Shown here piece after piece: positions 23,746 to 36,411 of a DNA stretch of 64,000 bases. The translations under genes and the position numbers were made by a program. Origin of the DNA: Climacium dendroides (Eukaryota > Streptophyta > Bryopsida > Hypnales > Climaciaceae); contig OX467090.1 of assembly GCA_950106755.1 (NCBI GenBank), positions 17,235,489 to 17,299,488 of the forward strand. The letters are read 5' to 3'. Each line of letters opens with the position of its first letter. Position 1 is the stretch's first letter. Under the pieces are notes generated by a model. The model did no database searches. It saw nothing but the letters and a program-made list of their open reading frames with translations, and was not told the DNA's origin.

Positions 23746-24134
23746 CAATAATTTGCCCATATTTTTTTTTGGATTGCCCATATTTTTTGAAGGCTATTTC
23801 AAAAATATGACTAGAAATATAACTGAACCAAAAAATATGATTGGGCATTTTTCAATAATTTCCTTGCCCAAATTTACTTTGGACTACCTAAAATAAGAAA
23901 ATGTAATCATTATGAAGATATGACTGCAAAATATGACTAAAAATAAATATGATTGTAAATTATGACTCCACGTCCCTAAATATATTTTCTATCGTTCCCT
24001 ATGAAGTATTTGATGTTCCCAATGGGCGTATACTATACACCCATGAAGTACAAGGTCCAAGTATGACTGCGACTAGTCGCCAGTCATCCTCAGTCATATT
24101 TTTGCAGTCATAAAATATGCATTTTTTAGTAGTG

Positions 24135-26937
24135 ATGCATGTTTGTCTTGTGTATAATGTATTGTACTAAGTTCCGTAAACAAACTAACATACTACACAG
24201 TTAATTTCTTAAACAAGTTCTAGGATCACTAGTCTCTAACTCTTCTCCCAAATGAATGCATTGAAGACCCCAATGCCACGCTTGGCCACGAACATTTTGG
24301 GTACAAGTATCAAATTTTTGAACAAAAAAATCATTTTTGGACACATGTCATTACAGGATCTTGTGTATTTTGACTTAAGAACATGTGGAAATTCTTTTAA
24401 GAAAATCCTAACTCTTGGATTGCAAGATATTAGAGTTGAAGTGACAAAAATCCTTTTTATGGCCTATTGGCCTTACAAAAATCCGGATAGTTGCTCTTCA
24501 CAGTCACATTGGTATGAAAAAATGTCACAAATGGTGGTGCTATTTTGGATTCATTCTTCAAGATAAGTTAGATATATGCTTGGAAAATTTCAAATCATTT
24601 AAAATTGTACAACATATAGAAAAAAATTAGTAAGTAGAAAAATGTAGATAATGATTCCAAACACTGAATTGTTAACAATTTATTTATGGAATTGAAAAAT
24701 GCCAATCAATGGTTGTAATGTTCTAATAAACAATGTACAATTAATCTTTTTGTTTGTTTCCAAACCTATTGAAAATTGAGTGAACAAAGGACATCAAAGA
24801 TTATATTACACAAAAAAATCCATGACTAAGTACAAACTGAAACTCCTCATAAGTTTTGACTCATTGATCAATATGAAATGATTCAAAGCTTTTCTCATGT
24901 ATATAAATCCAAAAAATCAATTTCAAATTTTTGATTATGACAAAAGTGATTTTTTTATTTGCTTGATCTAACCATTTCTAAAAAAAAAAAGATGCATTGA
25001 TTAATATTTTCAAATGTCTTGCATTTAGTGCACATGAAAGAGATTCCCTGTCTACATCTTCTATTAAAATTTGAGATAAAAAAATGAAAACCACCAATTA
25101 CACATATCTGCCCAAAATTTCTATGTTGTCAAATTTAGCATATTCTTCCTTTAGAAGCTGATTAATAAATTTTTCAATATTATTGGTAGTGCTTTGGAGG
25201 TTGCAATGTGTGAAGTTTAATGAATGTGTCATGCAATCGCACATCAAAACTGTTGCCACTTGAATACTTGCATCTCACTATGTCTCTCTATTGGCTAAAT
25301 TGTTAGTACATTAAGGTTTGAATTGTTAGTAGATTGAGTGATACTTTCTCTTACTAATGTCTTTGTATTGGGGTTTTCAAGTACTTTATACCTTACAATT
25401 TTTTTTTCATAAGAGTAGATTTAGAAATCAAAGATCACCTCTTAAAACATAACAAACTTGAACTCCATGTGCTTAAATCACTCCAAATTTGTTTAAAATA
25501 ATCTATAATACGTAAACTTGAAAATTGCATGATTAGAACTTCTATAACTTAGCAACATTTAGACCTATAGCACTTCAATAGCAATAATGTTTTCAAACCC
25601 AAGAAGTCTAAGGATACTTAGGGTTTAAATAGGCCATTATTTGTCCTATGAGACCATCGTTGCTTTTTTGTTATTTCACTTCACTTTTAATTTGTTTATA
25701 ATTGTACTATTTTAGAGCCACAAGCAAACTAGAGTGATCACATATAAAATATTAAGCTTATTTAGTCCATTTCAAATCTAAAGTGACTTTTAGCAACAGA
25801 GACAAACAACTCATACATAATAAAATCTCCTCAAAGTCCAGGGTAGCTTACCCTAGAAGAATTGAGGTTCAATATGTGCACACTTTTCCCTATGAAAGTC
25901 ATTTGTCAAATACTTTTTGTCCTCCATAATGTTACACGGTCATTTGCACAAAATCTAGGTTGGCTTCCATTAGCATTGATTTTGTCCATGTTCATTTGTT
26001 CGATCCTATTTTATTCACAAAGAAAACAATTGCTTTTTTTGAGTAATTGATTGATAGATAGGTACTAAAATCAAAGTTATTCCTTCATATACTTCATCAA
26101 CTTTATTGTTACATCGATTTTTTTGATGTTTGATTGTTTGAGAAAATCTAATAATGTTTTATAAATAGCATGGTCTTGAACTTTCAATGTTTAAACCAAA
26201 ATGAGGATACTTTATACTAGAACAATGACAATTAGCACTTTAAAGAGTTGGAAAGATGGAAGTGTCATTAGGATCCCTTCTAGATTTTGTGTTACAACCT
26301 ATTGACTAATGACTTCAAGCTTCAGTAATTCATAATTTATTTACAAAATATACTTGTGCATATTTCACATCACAAATTCCCTTTAAAACATGACGACAAG
26401 ACTGACCCAACATACAAGTTCCATTCTCAAATACAGAACCACAAGAATGTTTTTTCCATTTTCCAAACTTACAAATAGACTAGACCCATGCTCAACATGA
26501 ATATAACCAATGGGACCTAAAGAATAGAAATAGCTTATGCCCGTATTCAAGCTATAGGACATGTCACTTTCCAATATGACTTTAACACCCATTTGACTTT
26601 TCAAACACCTTCTCACCCATACTTCTATGCTAGTTCTATAGTTTGATATCTCAAATATCAGTACAAAAAAGCACCAAAGAGCCAAGTGATCACAAGCTAA
26701 CAATCAATAGAAACCTTGTTAATTCCAAAGCCATTCTCTACAACAAATAGCAATATTGAATTGTCATCTAAAAAAGAGAGGGAGATGGAGGCACCAAGCC
26801 AAATTCATCCTCAATCCAAATCAAACACATCATTTTGAACCAAATGCCAATAAAACCATGCCCAAGTCTCAATTGATGTGAGCAAAGCCTCAATGCTTTT
26901 CACCAGAGGCAACCATAGGAAGCTTTGGATAACCACA
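24135..26937. repeat. Non-coding repeat blocks and Q block before the CACTA insertion
   Basis: No gene is recognised. Positions 24,140-24,300 match 42,785-42,900, 24,690-25,290 match the 1-1,299 block, 25,360-25,620 match the sequence following the 185-bp arrays, and 25,640-26,937 form the Q block of kinase unit B. Confidence 0.5.
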
Positions 26938-28714
26938 CACTACAACAAAAGCAGTGTTTTATGACTGCAAAATATGACTGCAGTGAGTCGTAAAATTAAA
27001 AAATACGACTCACGCAGAAATCACTGTAGATGACTCGGAATATGACTCGGAATATGACTGACTCCAGTCGTTTAGAAGCAGTCGCTTCAGACATCAGTCA
27101 TATTGGCAGTCATATTTTTTGAGGGGTATAAATACCCATTTTTAGCCATAGTATGCCAACATGGCGTATACTTTGACTTTCCTAGGGGAGTCTTAACTTT
27201 TTCTTGAGTTGCTCGGGCAAACAAAAAAATCCTACGTGGAATATGACTATGGTCAGTCATATTTTTGGATGACGTGGAATATGACTGCGGTCAGTCAAAT
27301 TTTTGGATGATGTGGAATATGACTGCGATTAGTCATATTTTTTGATGACATAGAATATGACTGCAGTCAGTCATATTTTTGGATGACGTGGAATATGACT
27401 GCAGTGAGTCATATTTTTTGATGGTATGGAATATGACTGAGGTGAGTCATATTTTGCAGTAATGTAGAATACGACTCTCGTCAGTCATATTTTATGGAAT
27501 ATGACTTCTGTAAGTCATATTTTTGGCTTCATGAAGTTGCAAGTAGCTTCCAATGTCTTTGTTTCAACTTTTGATGCCTGCATATACAATCAAAGAAATG
27601 AGAGGTTAGTTTTTAGTGATTGAACAACAAAGCTTAACCTTCAAAGATTTACAATCAACACAAAATATGTAGCTCAAGTTTAGGATAGGAAGAATAAGAT
27701 TGATGATGGAGGAAACAAGAAAAAAAATATAAGTACTAAGAGATAACAAGAATCAAAAGTTAAAATGCAATAAGGAATAAGAAGCAACAACTAAGCAACA
27801 ACTAAGCAACAACAAGAAACAAGAAACAAGAAACAACACAAAACAAGAAACAACAACTAAGACACAATATAAGGCAACAATTAAGACATATAACAAATAA
27901 AAAGCAACAACTAAGATACAAGAAGAAACAAGAAGCACCAACTAAGACATGACAAGAAACAACAAGAAATGAGAGTATAGATGCGAGAAGAAGAAATAAG
28001 AAGCAAGAACTACAAAATAAGAGAAAACAAAAAAACAAGAACTAGGAAGAAGAAAGAATTCAAATGCAAGAGAAAGAAAGAATTTAGATGCAACAAGAAG
28101 AAACAAGAAGCATGAACTAAAGAGCAACAAGAAACAAGAGTTAAGATGCAACAAAAAGCAACAACAAGTGAGAGTTAAGAGACAATAAAAAGTAAGGAAG
28201 AAGAGCCACAAGAAGTGACGGCTAGGGTTTCAAAATCTTAAAAAGTGGCGGCTAGGGTTTCAAAACCCTAAAAAAATGACGGCTAGGGTATCAAAACCCT
28301 AAAAAAATAGTGACTAGGATTCAAAATCCAAAAAAATAGGTGACTAGGATTTCAAAATTTTAAACAATGACTTCTCTATATTTTTTTGGAATTGCCCAAA
28401 TTTTTCTTGAATTGTCCAAAACAAAACAAAATCACTATTATATGAAAATATTAGTGATAATATGACTCAATGTTTCCAAACATGTTCCCAACGTTCTCAA
28501 ACATGTTCCCTACGTTCCCTATGAAGTACTTTGGTATTCCTAATAGCCGTATAGTATACGCTTGTGAAGTACAAGGTGTAAAAATAATTGGTAGTCATAT
28601 TTTGCAGTCATATCTTCCCCCAAAGTGTTGGCCTTCAAAAATATGACTGCAAGCAGTCGCCAGTCATCCTCAGTCATAATTTTGCAATCATAAAACACTG
28701 CCATTGTTGTAGTG
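26938..28714. mobile_element. Complete non-autonomous CACTA element with proven empty site
   Basis: This 1,777-bp element begins CACTACAACAAAAGCAGTG and its right end read inverted is CACTACAACAATGGCAGTG. Both continue with TTTTATGA. ACA is duplicated at 26,935-26,937 and 28,715-28,717, and the paralogous site at 8,646-8,648 has one ACA and no element. Inside are the 38-bp repeat array at 27,234-27,527, an A-rich centre of AACAAGAAAC words at 27,700-28,200, and a minisatellite at 28,205-28,360. The minus-strand frames in the A-rich centre are low-complexity and not genes. It has no transposase. Confidence 0.9.
27234..27527. repeat. 38-bp subterminal repeat array of the CACTA element
   Basis: Seven to eight units follow the pattern ACGTGGAATATGACTGCAG then TCAGTCATATTTTTGGATG, 38 bp each, the last ones shorter. 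Each contains an inverted pair of ATGACT and AGTCAT. In CACTA elements such subterminal repeats are the transposase binding sites, and that role is inferred here. Confidence 0.8.
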
Positions 28715-29532
28715 ACACTATTATGACACTCCATATATTACCTTTATTCCAAAATGATCTTCAAATTGAACAAAATGTTTTAAATTAAGGCTAAAAATAA
28801 CATCTAAAAGACTTGTTTCACACTATAAATAGAATTGGTGCATTCTTGGTATCCAAGAAACTTTGAGTTCAAAAGCCCTTTTCAAAGTGTAGTTTTAGAG
28901 TATTGAAAAGTGGAATTTGGAGGGCATTTTCAAAGAGCACCAATAAACATTTAATTGTTGAGTGTGAGGTTTTCATTCTATGGGTATTTAGTATGTGCCC
29001 AAGACTATGTTTGGACCTCTATTTCACCTCCCAAACCTTCATCTCCTTCAATTGGGAAATACTCAAAGAGATGCAAGAAATAAGAACAAACAATGATGAT
29101 TGATCCCTCCAATCCTTTCATTTGTCTTTTGATTGATGATTGCATGGATGGAGGGGGAACTACTATTGTGATTCTTTTTGTATTCCCTAAGAGCAATTGA
29201 AAGCTAAATTTGACCTATTCCAATGTCACATAGTGCAACAAGAAGATCATTTTGGGACAAAATATTAAGGCCAACAGGAAGGTCACTATGGATGAAGGTC
29301 TACTTCATGCTTTTGATAAAACACATTCCATTTCCTACATGCTCATTAATTTGCAAAAAACTTTTGAATGATTCAAAATATATTGGACAAATCTAAAATA
29401 AGATCTTGCAAATTCCAACACATGTTTTTGAACTCAAGCCTTCAATTTGCAAGCATTTGAAAATAATATCACAATTTTTTCCCTCATAAAAACTTGTTCT
29501 CTAGAGTTCTAGGGAACATATCAACATTCATG
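28715..29532 (-). other. 3' flank of kinase copy B
   Basis: This non-coding sequence is nearly the same as 8,646-9,458 after kinase A and resumes directly at the CACTA target duplication. No gene is seen. Confidence 0.5.
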
Positions 29533-30855
29533 TCATTTCCTACATGACCTAAGCTTCTTTAGTTTGGGCAACCTCAAATTAAAATGCAATGATCTCCACA
29601 TTTCTACAATCTTTGAACTTCTATCCAAAGCTTTTCTAGATCCATCTTTCACTTCATGTTTTTGAATTTCTAAATCCCGATTCATACATACTATCGAATG
29701 TGCTTGAAGTATTTTCAATATTTCTTGAGAAGACGGACGTGCAATCGGGTCTAATTGCCAACACCTATTCAATAGTTGACAAATCCAACCATCAACATAA
29801 TTAGGCACCTCGGGCCTTTCTCCTCGAAGCACAAGATCATATTCATTGCACAGATGACCTTCAAATGGAAGTTGGCCTGTCAAAATCTCATAGCACGTCA
29901 TTCCATAACTATAAATATCCACTGCTTTGGTGAATAACTCGGGCTTTGAACTCACACTCCCATGCTTGCAAGCCTCCAATATTTCAGGGGCTCTCCAAAA
30001 CCCTATTCCTACAACTCCAACGGAACATTCAAAATCCGCTACATTACATTGCATATTGTTGCTAACAAGTACATTAAAAGCTTTGATGTCCCTAAGAACA
30101 ATGCCACGATTGTGCAATTGATTCATCCCAAATGCAACATCATACATGGCTTTGAGAGCTTCTTTGTTTGAAAATGGGCCCTCAGTGTTTGACCTTGTCA
30201 ACATTCGATGGTTTATCATATTCCGTAGATCTTCTTTTTCTTTGACCATGAGAAAAGCAAACCTCCCATCTTCCAACAAGGTTCCATACATCACATCACA
30301 ATGGAATCTTACTCCCAAAGGCAATTCAAGCTTTGAGCGATTCAATAGATTTGCATAATATTGCAACATTCCTTCTGGCCACTGGGATTGCAAATGTCGC
30401 AAAAAAGTCCCCTTCTTGAACACCTTGAGCACATATTCATTAGAATATACTAGATCATTTTCAAGTTTTCTTCGGATATGCCACTTTACTTGCACTTCAT
30501 AGATCTCTGCTTGCCCACCTTCGGCAAACTTTTCACCCATCACCAATTCACCCACACTACCTTCACCTTTGCCAAAGGTTGCAAAGTAATCACCCCAACT
30601 TGAATGCGCTTGTAAGGTCTAGAAAAGCTCCATGTTGCTCACTTCGGCCACTTCATTGTTAGAGTCAAAGTCTCCTAGTTGGCTCCAATGAGACTTGGAC
30701 TTTTCAATAGATTCCTCAATACTAGTGACAGGACTTGCCCGCTCCACAGAGCTCCCACTAGGATCAAAACCTGATGGTGGTAAATATGAATCATGGCCAG
30801 ATTCCGTTTCAACTACAAATGTCTTCCAATTGCTTGAGCCACTTGATTCACCCAT
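29533..30855 (-). pseudogene. Protein kinase-like protein, copy B (nonsense mutation)
   Basis: The locus has the same 1,323-nt length as copy A and starts at the conserved ATG at 30,855 (MGESSGSSNW). A single in-frame TAG at 30,619-30,621 replaces a Lys codon in MELFKTLQ, about 30 residues before the kinase domain. Downstream the frame is open to the normal stop and covers the entire kinase domain, with VLRDIKAFN and VADFEC as in copy A. The longest open stretch after the stop begins with GTG, so an ATG-initiated product would start near MGEKF. Codons matching A 9,632-10,251 are identical at every base. It is either a recent pseudogene or an N-truncated pseudokinase. Confidence 0.75.
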
Positions 30856-30966
30856 CGCACAAGAGTATATATTAATTCCAACCCAACTCTTCCAACAACA
30901 CATGCTTGTGCTTGAATATGTGGTCCTAGATATACAACAATGCCCTTGTGCTATAAGTGTTCTTCT

Positions 30967-31362
30967 CTGTTGATTCAACAATGTTGGCAGATTAGACTTT
31001 CACTAGAGCTCAATTCACAAAAGCATGCATTGTGACAAAAGAACATATATTGAAACTTCTGTAAAACTTGAGAGCCATGTTGGCAATGATCAAAATTTAA
31101 ACATCCCATTGCATCACCCTACACTTGCGAGTGCAAACAAGGAAAGCATTAAACAATCGAAGTATCCTAATCAAACGAAGCCCTGAAAGCGGAAAAAGGA
31201 GAACTTCATTCATTCTGGGAATTGAACCCCAAAACCAATTCAGAAATATCACATCCAACAGTCAAGAGACCAGGCGAGTGGAGAGAGTTTCCCAGTCGAG
31301 TAATGAAAGGACACGACTGGAAGCCATAGCACCCGCAAAAAAGAAGTGAGTCGGAACTTTAC
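30967..31362 (-). other. Predicted 5'-leader intron of kinase B
   Basis: The donor TCCAG/GTAAAG (exon end 31,363) and acceptor TCAACAG/AGAAG (exon resumes 30,966) match the other copies and give 396 nt. It is untranslated. Confidence 0.5.
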
Positions 31363-31363
31363 C

Positions 31364-32275
31364 TGGAGATGCGATGTCAGTGGGCCTCGGCGTCTCCTTC
31401 ACAAGCACCCCAATCGACCAGCCAAGCGCGCAACTTACTTTGACGCTTCCAACCGAGTCCCCGCAGCACGTGAAGTCGCTCTTTCTCAGTGCTCCTGTAA
31501 ATCTCTCAGAAGAAGCTCCGTTGGTGGGCAAGCCAGATGGAGCTGGTTGCTTCCAACTCGATCAACCGATTCCAGATATGCAATACAAGTGGCGCTCGAC
31601 GTCTCCTTCACGTCCACGCGCGCACTCCACTCGCCCAGCAAAGAAGGCAGCCACTCGATCACTCCAGCTTACCGACAATTCACTCGTCGAACCACCAAAC
31701 CAGCACCGAAGAAGGAACGGTACAACCGGCAACACAATTCGGCGGCGCTTCCAACGAATTTCTCCACAACCAATGAAGCAGCTCCCCGTGCAGATCTCTC
31801 CGAGAACTCTCCGACGAAGAGGGAAGAGCAAAGAGCAAAAGGAAGGAACAGAGAGCAGCGTTGAGGAGCAAACCCCTGTGAGCGGGAATAGGATGCCGAC
31901 GGAAGGGCGGGGTAGGAAACGCGTTGGCGAGGGCACGGTGATGACGGAGCAAGGCACTCATCCAGGAATCAGGAATCAGACCCGCTGTCACCCGGATCAT
32001 CGGCCGCGGTATTCTAGATCGGGAGTGATGGAACTCTCTGCACTTGCTGCTTTTTTGTCGTCTAACCGCTGTAGGCAGGCAGGGTGTACTAATGGGTAAG
32101 CCGGACGGTTCCCCCCCCCCCCCCCCCCCCCCCCGCAAAAGGAATCACAAAGGTGGCCTCGGCTGTGCTGCACTCTCTGCGTTTCCTGCTTCGTTGACTT
32201 CCTTTGTTTCGTGAGTCTCATTGGTTGCTATTTCCTGTTTCCGACGGGGGCTGGGACTGACTTGTTTATTCATGA
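31364..32275 (-). promoter_or_regulatory. GC-rich leader/promoter block of kinase B
   Basis: This is homologous to 11,284-12,070. It is extended at the outer end by 'GACTCACGAAAC' and 'CAGTCCCAGCCCCCGTC' words that also occur twice upstream of kinase D. It is interrupted by a homopolymer of 24 C at 32,111-32,134. Frames on either strand are not preserved against the other copies. Confidence 0.5.
32111..32134. repeat. Poly-C tract (24 C)
   Basis: This is an uninterrupted run of 24 C. The corresponding place upstream of kinase D (about 53,562-53,570, opposite strand) has only 9, so the tract length is unstable. It could also be affected by sequencing error. Confidence 0.9.
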
Positions 32276-34979
32276 AGATTCTAACCGGGGAACGGACCAT
32301 TGTTGAAGCGTGGGTTGTTGTGTTTGCTCCCTAGTGCATTGCCATCATGATCATGGATTAGTAAGATTGTGGTAATAAGATAGGCAAACGTTATGGAAAT
32401 GGGAGGAACGTGTAGGTGACAGAATTGGGTAAATGGTGGTAATGGATAGTTCTACCTTACCTTATATCAAGAGATTTTTCTTTTTCCTGCACAAAATTTT
32501 AACAAGATAACAATTTCCATAACGTTTGCCATCAATTTCCAGGGGACTTTTTAAAGCTGGAGGTTTGTCATGCACTCTGGGCCATCCCACCTTCAGTGCC
32601 TGAAAATGGGGCAGAAGTTGTTGGGAGCTTGGTATCTGAGGTGCACCACCATCCTGCAAAGGCAGCACCAAATGGAGGTATGTTAACGAAAGCAGACTGA
32701 CCGACTGACTGGGGAGCTGGGAGCTTGGAACAGGCATGGAGTGCTTTGGGAACACACATTCATTTTTCCTGATGCTGAAGTAGATGGTAGTATTTAAACC
32801 TCAGTAAGAGCCCAAGGTGACCAAAAGTGTCGTCCACGTAGTTTGGAAGTCGAAGTCAAAGTGCTCTAACTTTTACATGCAATGTCCAAATGTAATAGAA
32901 CTTGTTGGGAAATCTGTGCTCTCTTTTCTAGTTTGTGTGGTACAATTCTCATATCAATCCTAGATATATTGAGTTTTAAGGAGCCATTCAAAGTTCATGA
33001 GTTCAATTTGAGCTCACCAAACTACATTGTGAAGGCTACAACTCAATTGGGGGGCTTGTATTTCCTTCATCCAATGTTTGATTTCAATAATGTTTGTTGG
33101 GTTAGGTTTCCCGCCTACAAATCTACTATTTTGTGGTAAGATATTCATTTCAATCCAAGTTGTTTTGAATGTTTGGGAACTGTTTGAAGTTCAAAATATG
33201 AACAATTTTGGATTCTTGGTGGCATGTTTCTTCATGCACTATCCATTTTTAGAATGTTGCACATACAAGTCTAGTTTGTGTATTTAAAATTTCATATCAA
33301 TACTGAAAGTTATAAGTATCTAAGAAGCATTTCAATAGATGGAGGTTCAACCTTAGACGATGAGTTTCTGCAACTTTGGAGGGGACTTTTTGACACTTCA
33401 AAGCCATTTTGCAAACACAAGGACTCATTTGAATGATACTTTCATTTATTAATGTGTTCGTATTTTGGTTTTGAAACACTTTACACCTTCAAGTTTTTCT
33501 CGGAAGAGTAGGTTTAGAAATCAAATTTCACCTCTAAAAACATAATAATCTTACACTCCATGTGCCTAAATGACTCCAAATTTATTTCGCATGATCTACA
33601 ACACATACACTTGAAGATTGTAAGGTTGAGATTTCTATACCTTAACAACATTTAGACCTATAACACTTCAAAAGCAATGATGTTTTCAAACCCAAGAAGT
33701 CTAGGGATATCCAGGGATTAAGAAGCACATCAATTTGTCTATGAGACCGTCATTGTTACTTTGATATTTCACTTCAATCCAAATTGTGTACAATTGTATT
33801 GTTTTAGAGCCACGAGTAAATTAGAGTGTTTAAATATAAAACATTAAGCTTGTTTGGTGCATTGAATTCTAATGTGACTTCTAGCAGTAGAGAAAAACAA
33901 CTTTTTTATAGTAAAATCTCCTCAAAGCCCAAGCTAGTTTACCCTACAAAAATCGAGGTTCAATTATTAGATGAACATGTGTGCATTTTGCTTTGACCAT
34001 GAAAGTCATATGTCAAACACTTTTTGTCCTCCATGATGTTACACAGTCATTTGCACAAAACATAGATTGGCTTGAACTAGCATTGATTTTGTCTTTGTTC
34101 ATTTGTTTGACTCTACTTCATCCACAAAGAGAACAATTGTTTTGGGGGAGTAATTGACTAACAAATAGGTACTAAAATCAAAGTCATTGCTTCAAACATT
34201 CAATCAACTTTATTGTTACATCAATTTTCTTGATGTTTGGGAAAAATCTAGCAATGTTTCATGAATAGTATGATCTTTCAATGCTACAACCAAAATGAGG
34301 ATTTTATTATACTAGAAGAATGACAATTAGCACTTTGGAGAGTTGGGAGGAAGGAAGGGTCATTAAGGAGCTTGATAGATCCCTTCTAGATTTTACATTA
34401 AAACCTATTGACTAATGAATTCAAGCTTTAGTAATTCATTACTTATTGACAAAGTATACTTGTGCATATTTCACATCGCAAATTCTCCTCAAAACATACT
34501 GACAAGACCCACACAACATGCATGTTCCATTTTAAAATGGAAAACCACAAGAATGTTCTTCCCATTTTCCAAATTTCCAAATAGACTAGACCCATTTTCA
34601 AGATGAATATAACCAATGGGAAAAAGAGAATACAAATAGTTTTTGCCTAAATTCAAACTATCACATATGTTGCTCTTCAATATAACTTGAACACCCATTT
34701 TACTTTGCAAACACCTTTTCACTCATACTTCTATGCTACTTCTATAGCTTGATATCTCAAATTCTATTTCCTACATGCTCCTTAATTTGCAAAAAACTTT
34801 AAAAAGTTTAAACAAATATTGGACATATCTATTATAAGATCTTGCAATCTCCAACACTTGTTTTTGAATTCAAGCAGTCAATTTGTAAGCAATTAAAAAC
34901 TGAATGTCAATTTCTCTCTTCATAGAATAATTTCCATCTGGACTTATCTAAGTTTCATGAGAAGTTGTCAACAATCTTG
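32276..34979. repeat. S block, 185-bp array (copy 3) and Q block before kinase C
   Basis: S block occupies 32,465-32,790, the diverged 185-bp-period array 32,825-33,480 and a Q block 33,735-34,740. The order array, Q block, kinase is the same as in unit A, so C is a full duplicate unit. No gene is seen. Confidence 0.55.
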
Positions 34980-36300
34980 TCAATTCCTACATGACCTAAA
35001 CCTCTTTAGTTTGGGCAACCTTAACTTCAATCGCAATGATCTCCACATTTCTATAATCCTTGAACTTCTATCCAAAGCTTTTCTACATCCATGTTCTACT
35101 TCATGTTTTTGAATTCCTAAATCCCAATCCCTACATACTACCGAATGTACTCGAAGTATTTTGAATATTTCTTGAGAAGATGGACGAGCAACCGGGTCTA
35201 ATTGCCAACACCTATTCAATAGTTGACAAATCCAACCATCAACATAATTAGGCACCTTGGGTTTTTGCCCTTGGATCACAAGATCATATTCATTGCACAG
35301 ATGACCTTCAAATGGAAGTTGGCCTGTCAAAATCTCATAGCATGTCATTCCATAACTATAAATATCCACCGCTTTGGTGAATAACTCGGGCTTTGAACTC
35401 ACATTCCCATGCTTGCAAGCCTCCAATATTTCAGGGGCTCTCCAAAACCCTGTCCCCACAACTCCAATCGAACATTCAAAATCCGCTACATTATATTGCA
35501 TATTGTTGCTAACAAGTACATTAGAAGCTTTGATGTCCCTAAGAACAATGCCACAATTGTGCAATTGATTCATCCCAAATGCAACATCATACATGGCTTT
35601 GAGAGCCTCTTCGTTTGAAAATGGACCCTCATTGTTTGACCTTGTCAACACTCGATGGTTTATTATATTCCGTAGATCTTCTTTTTCTTTGACCATGAGA
35701 AAAGCAAACCTCCCATCTTCCAATAAGGTTCCACAAATCACCTCACAATAGAATTTTACTCCCAAAGGCAATCCAAGTTGCCAACGATTCATTAGGTCTG
35801 CACGAAATTGCAACATTTCTTGCGGCCATTGGGATTGCAAATGTCGCAAGAAAGTCCCCTTCCTGAACACCTTCAAGACAAACTCAATAGAACGTTTTAG
35901 ATCATTTTCAAGATTTCTTGGGTCATGCCACTTTACTTGCACTTCATAGATCTCTGCTTGCCCACCCTCGGCAAACTTCTCACCCATCACCAACTCACCA
36001 TAACTACCTTCAACTTTGCCAAAGGTTCCAAAGAAACCATCCCAACTTGGATGCGCTTGCAAGGTCTTGAAAAGCTCCATGTTGCTCACTTCGGCCACTT
36101 CATTGTTAGAGTCAGTCTCCTCGTTGGCTCCAATGAGGCTTGGACTTTTCAATAGATTCCTCAATACTAGTGACAGGACTTGCCTGCTCCATAGAGCTCC
36201 CACTAGGATCAAAACCTGATGGTGGTAAATATGAAGCATGGCCGGATTCTGTTTCAACTGCAAATGTTTTCCAATTGCTTGAGCCACTTGATTCACCCAT
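34980..36300 (-). pseudogene. Protein kinase-like protein, copy C (2-nt deletion)
   Basis: The conserved start ATG at 36,300 (MGESSGSSNWKTF) opens a frame that shifts near 36,113, where two A residues present in copy A are missing. The rest, from DSNNEVAEVSNMELFKTLQ to the C-terminal stop at 34,980, is fully open. A non-ATG frame extending to 36,326 happens to run through the shift but has an unrelated N-terminus. The kinase domain is complete, with VLRDIKASN and VADFEC, so it also lacks the HRD His and DFG Gly. Translation from the ATG of MELFKTLQ would give an almost complete kinase-like protein. It is more diverged from A than B is. Confidence 0.75.
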
Positions 36301-36411
36301 CGTACATGAGTATATATTAATTCCAACCCAACTCTTCCAACAACACGTGCTTGTGCTTGAATATGTGGTCCTAGATATACAACAATGCCCTTGTGCTATA
36401 AGTGTTCTTCT

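Larger units (their letters stand above)
22569..24134. mobile_element. CACTA element, left end missing
   Basis: The right end read inverted is CACTACTAAAAAATGC followed by TTTTATGACTGC, as in the complete element at 26,938-28,714. About four units of the 38-bp subterminal repeat with 'AATATGACT...AGTCATATTTTT' lie at 22,578-22,740. The centre is A-rich, with AACAAGAAG-like words and an 'AGGGTTTCAAAA...CCTAAA' minisatellite. Flanks match 42,740-42,800, and about 17 bp of host sequence together with the left terminus are missing. No transposase is present. Confidence 0.65.

Noticed and set aside
27700..28211. Overlapping minus-strand frames rich in Leu, Phe, Cys and Val that look like membrane proteins.
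   Set aside because: They are translations of an A-rich, AACAAGAAAC-type simple sequence inside a CACTA element and share no conserved frame with the sister element.
34980..36326. A continuous 448-codon frame for kinase C starting at 36,326.
   Set aside because: It begins with TTG and its N-terminus is the wrong frame of the conserved leader-proximal region. The apparent continuity arises because a 2-nt deletion near 36,113 joins two frames.
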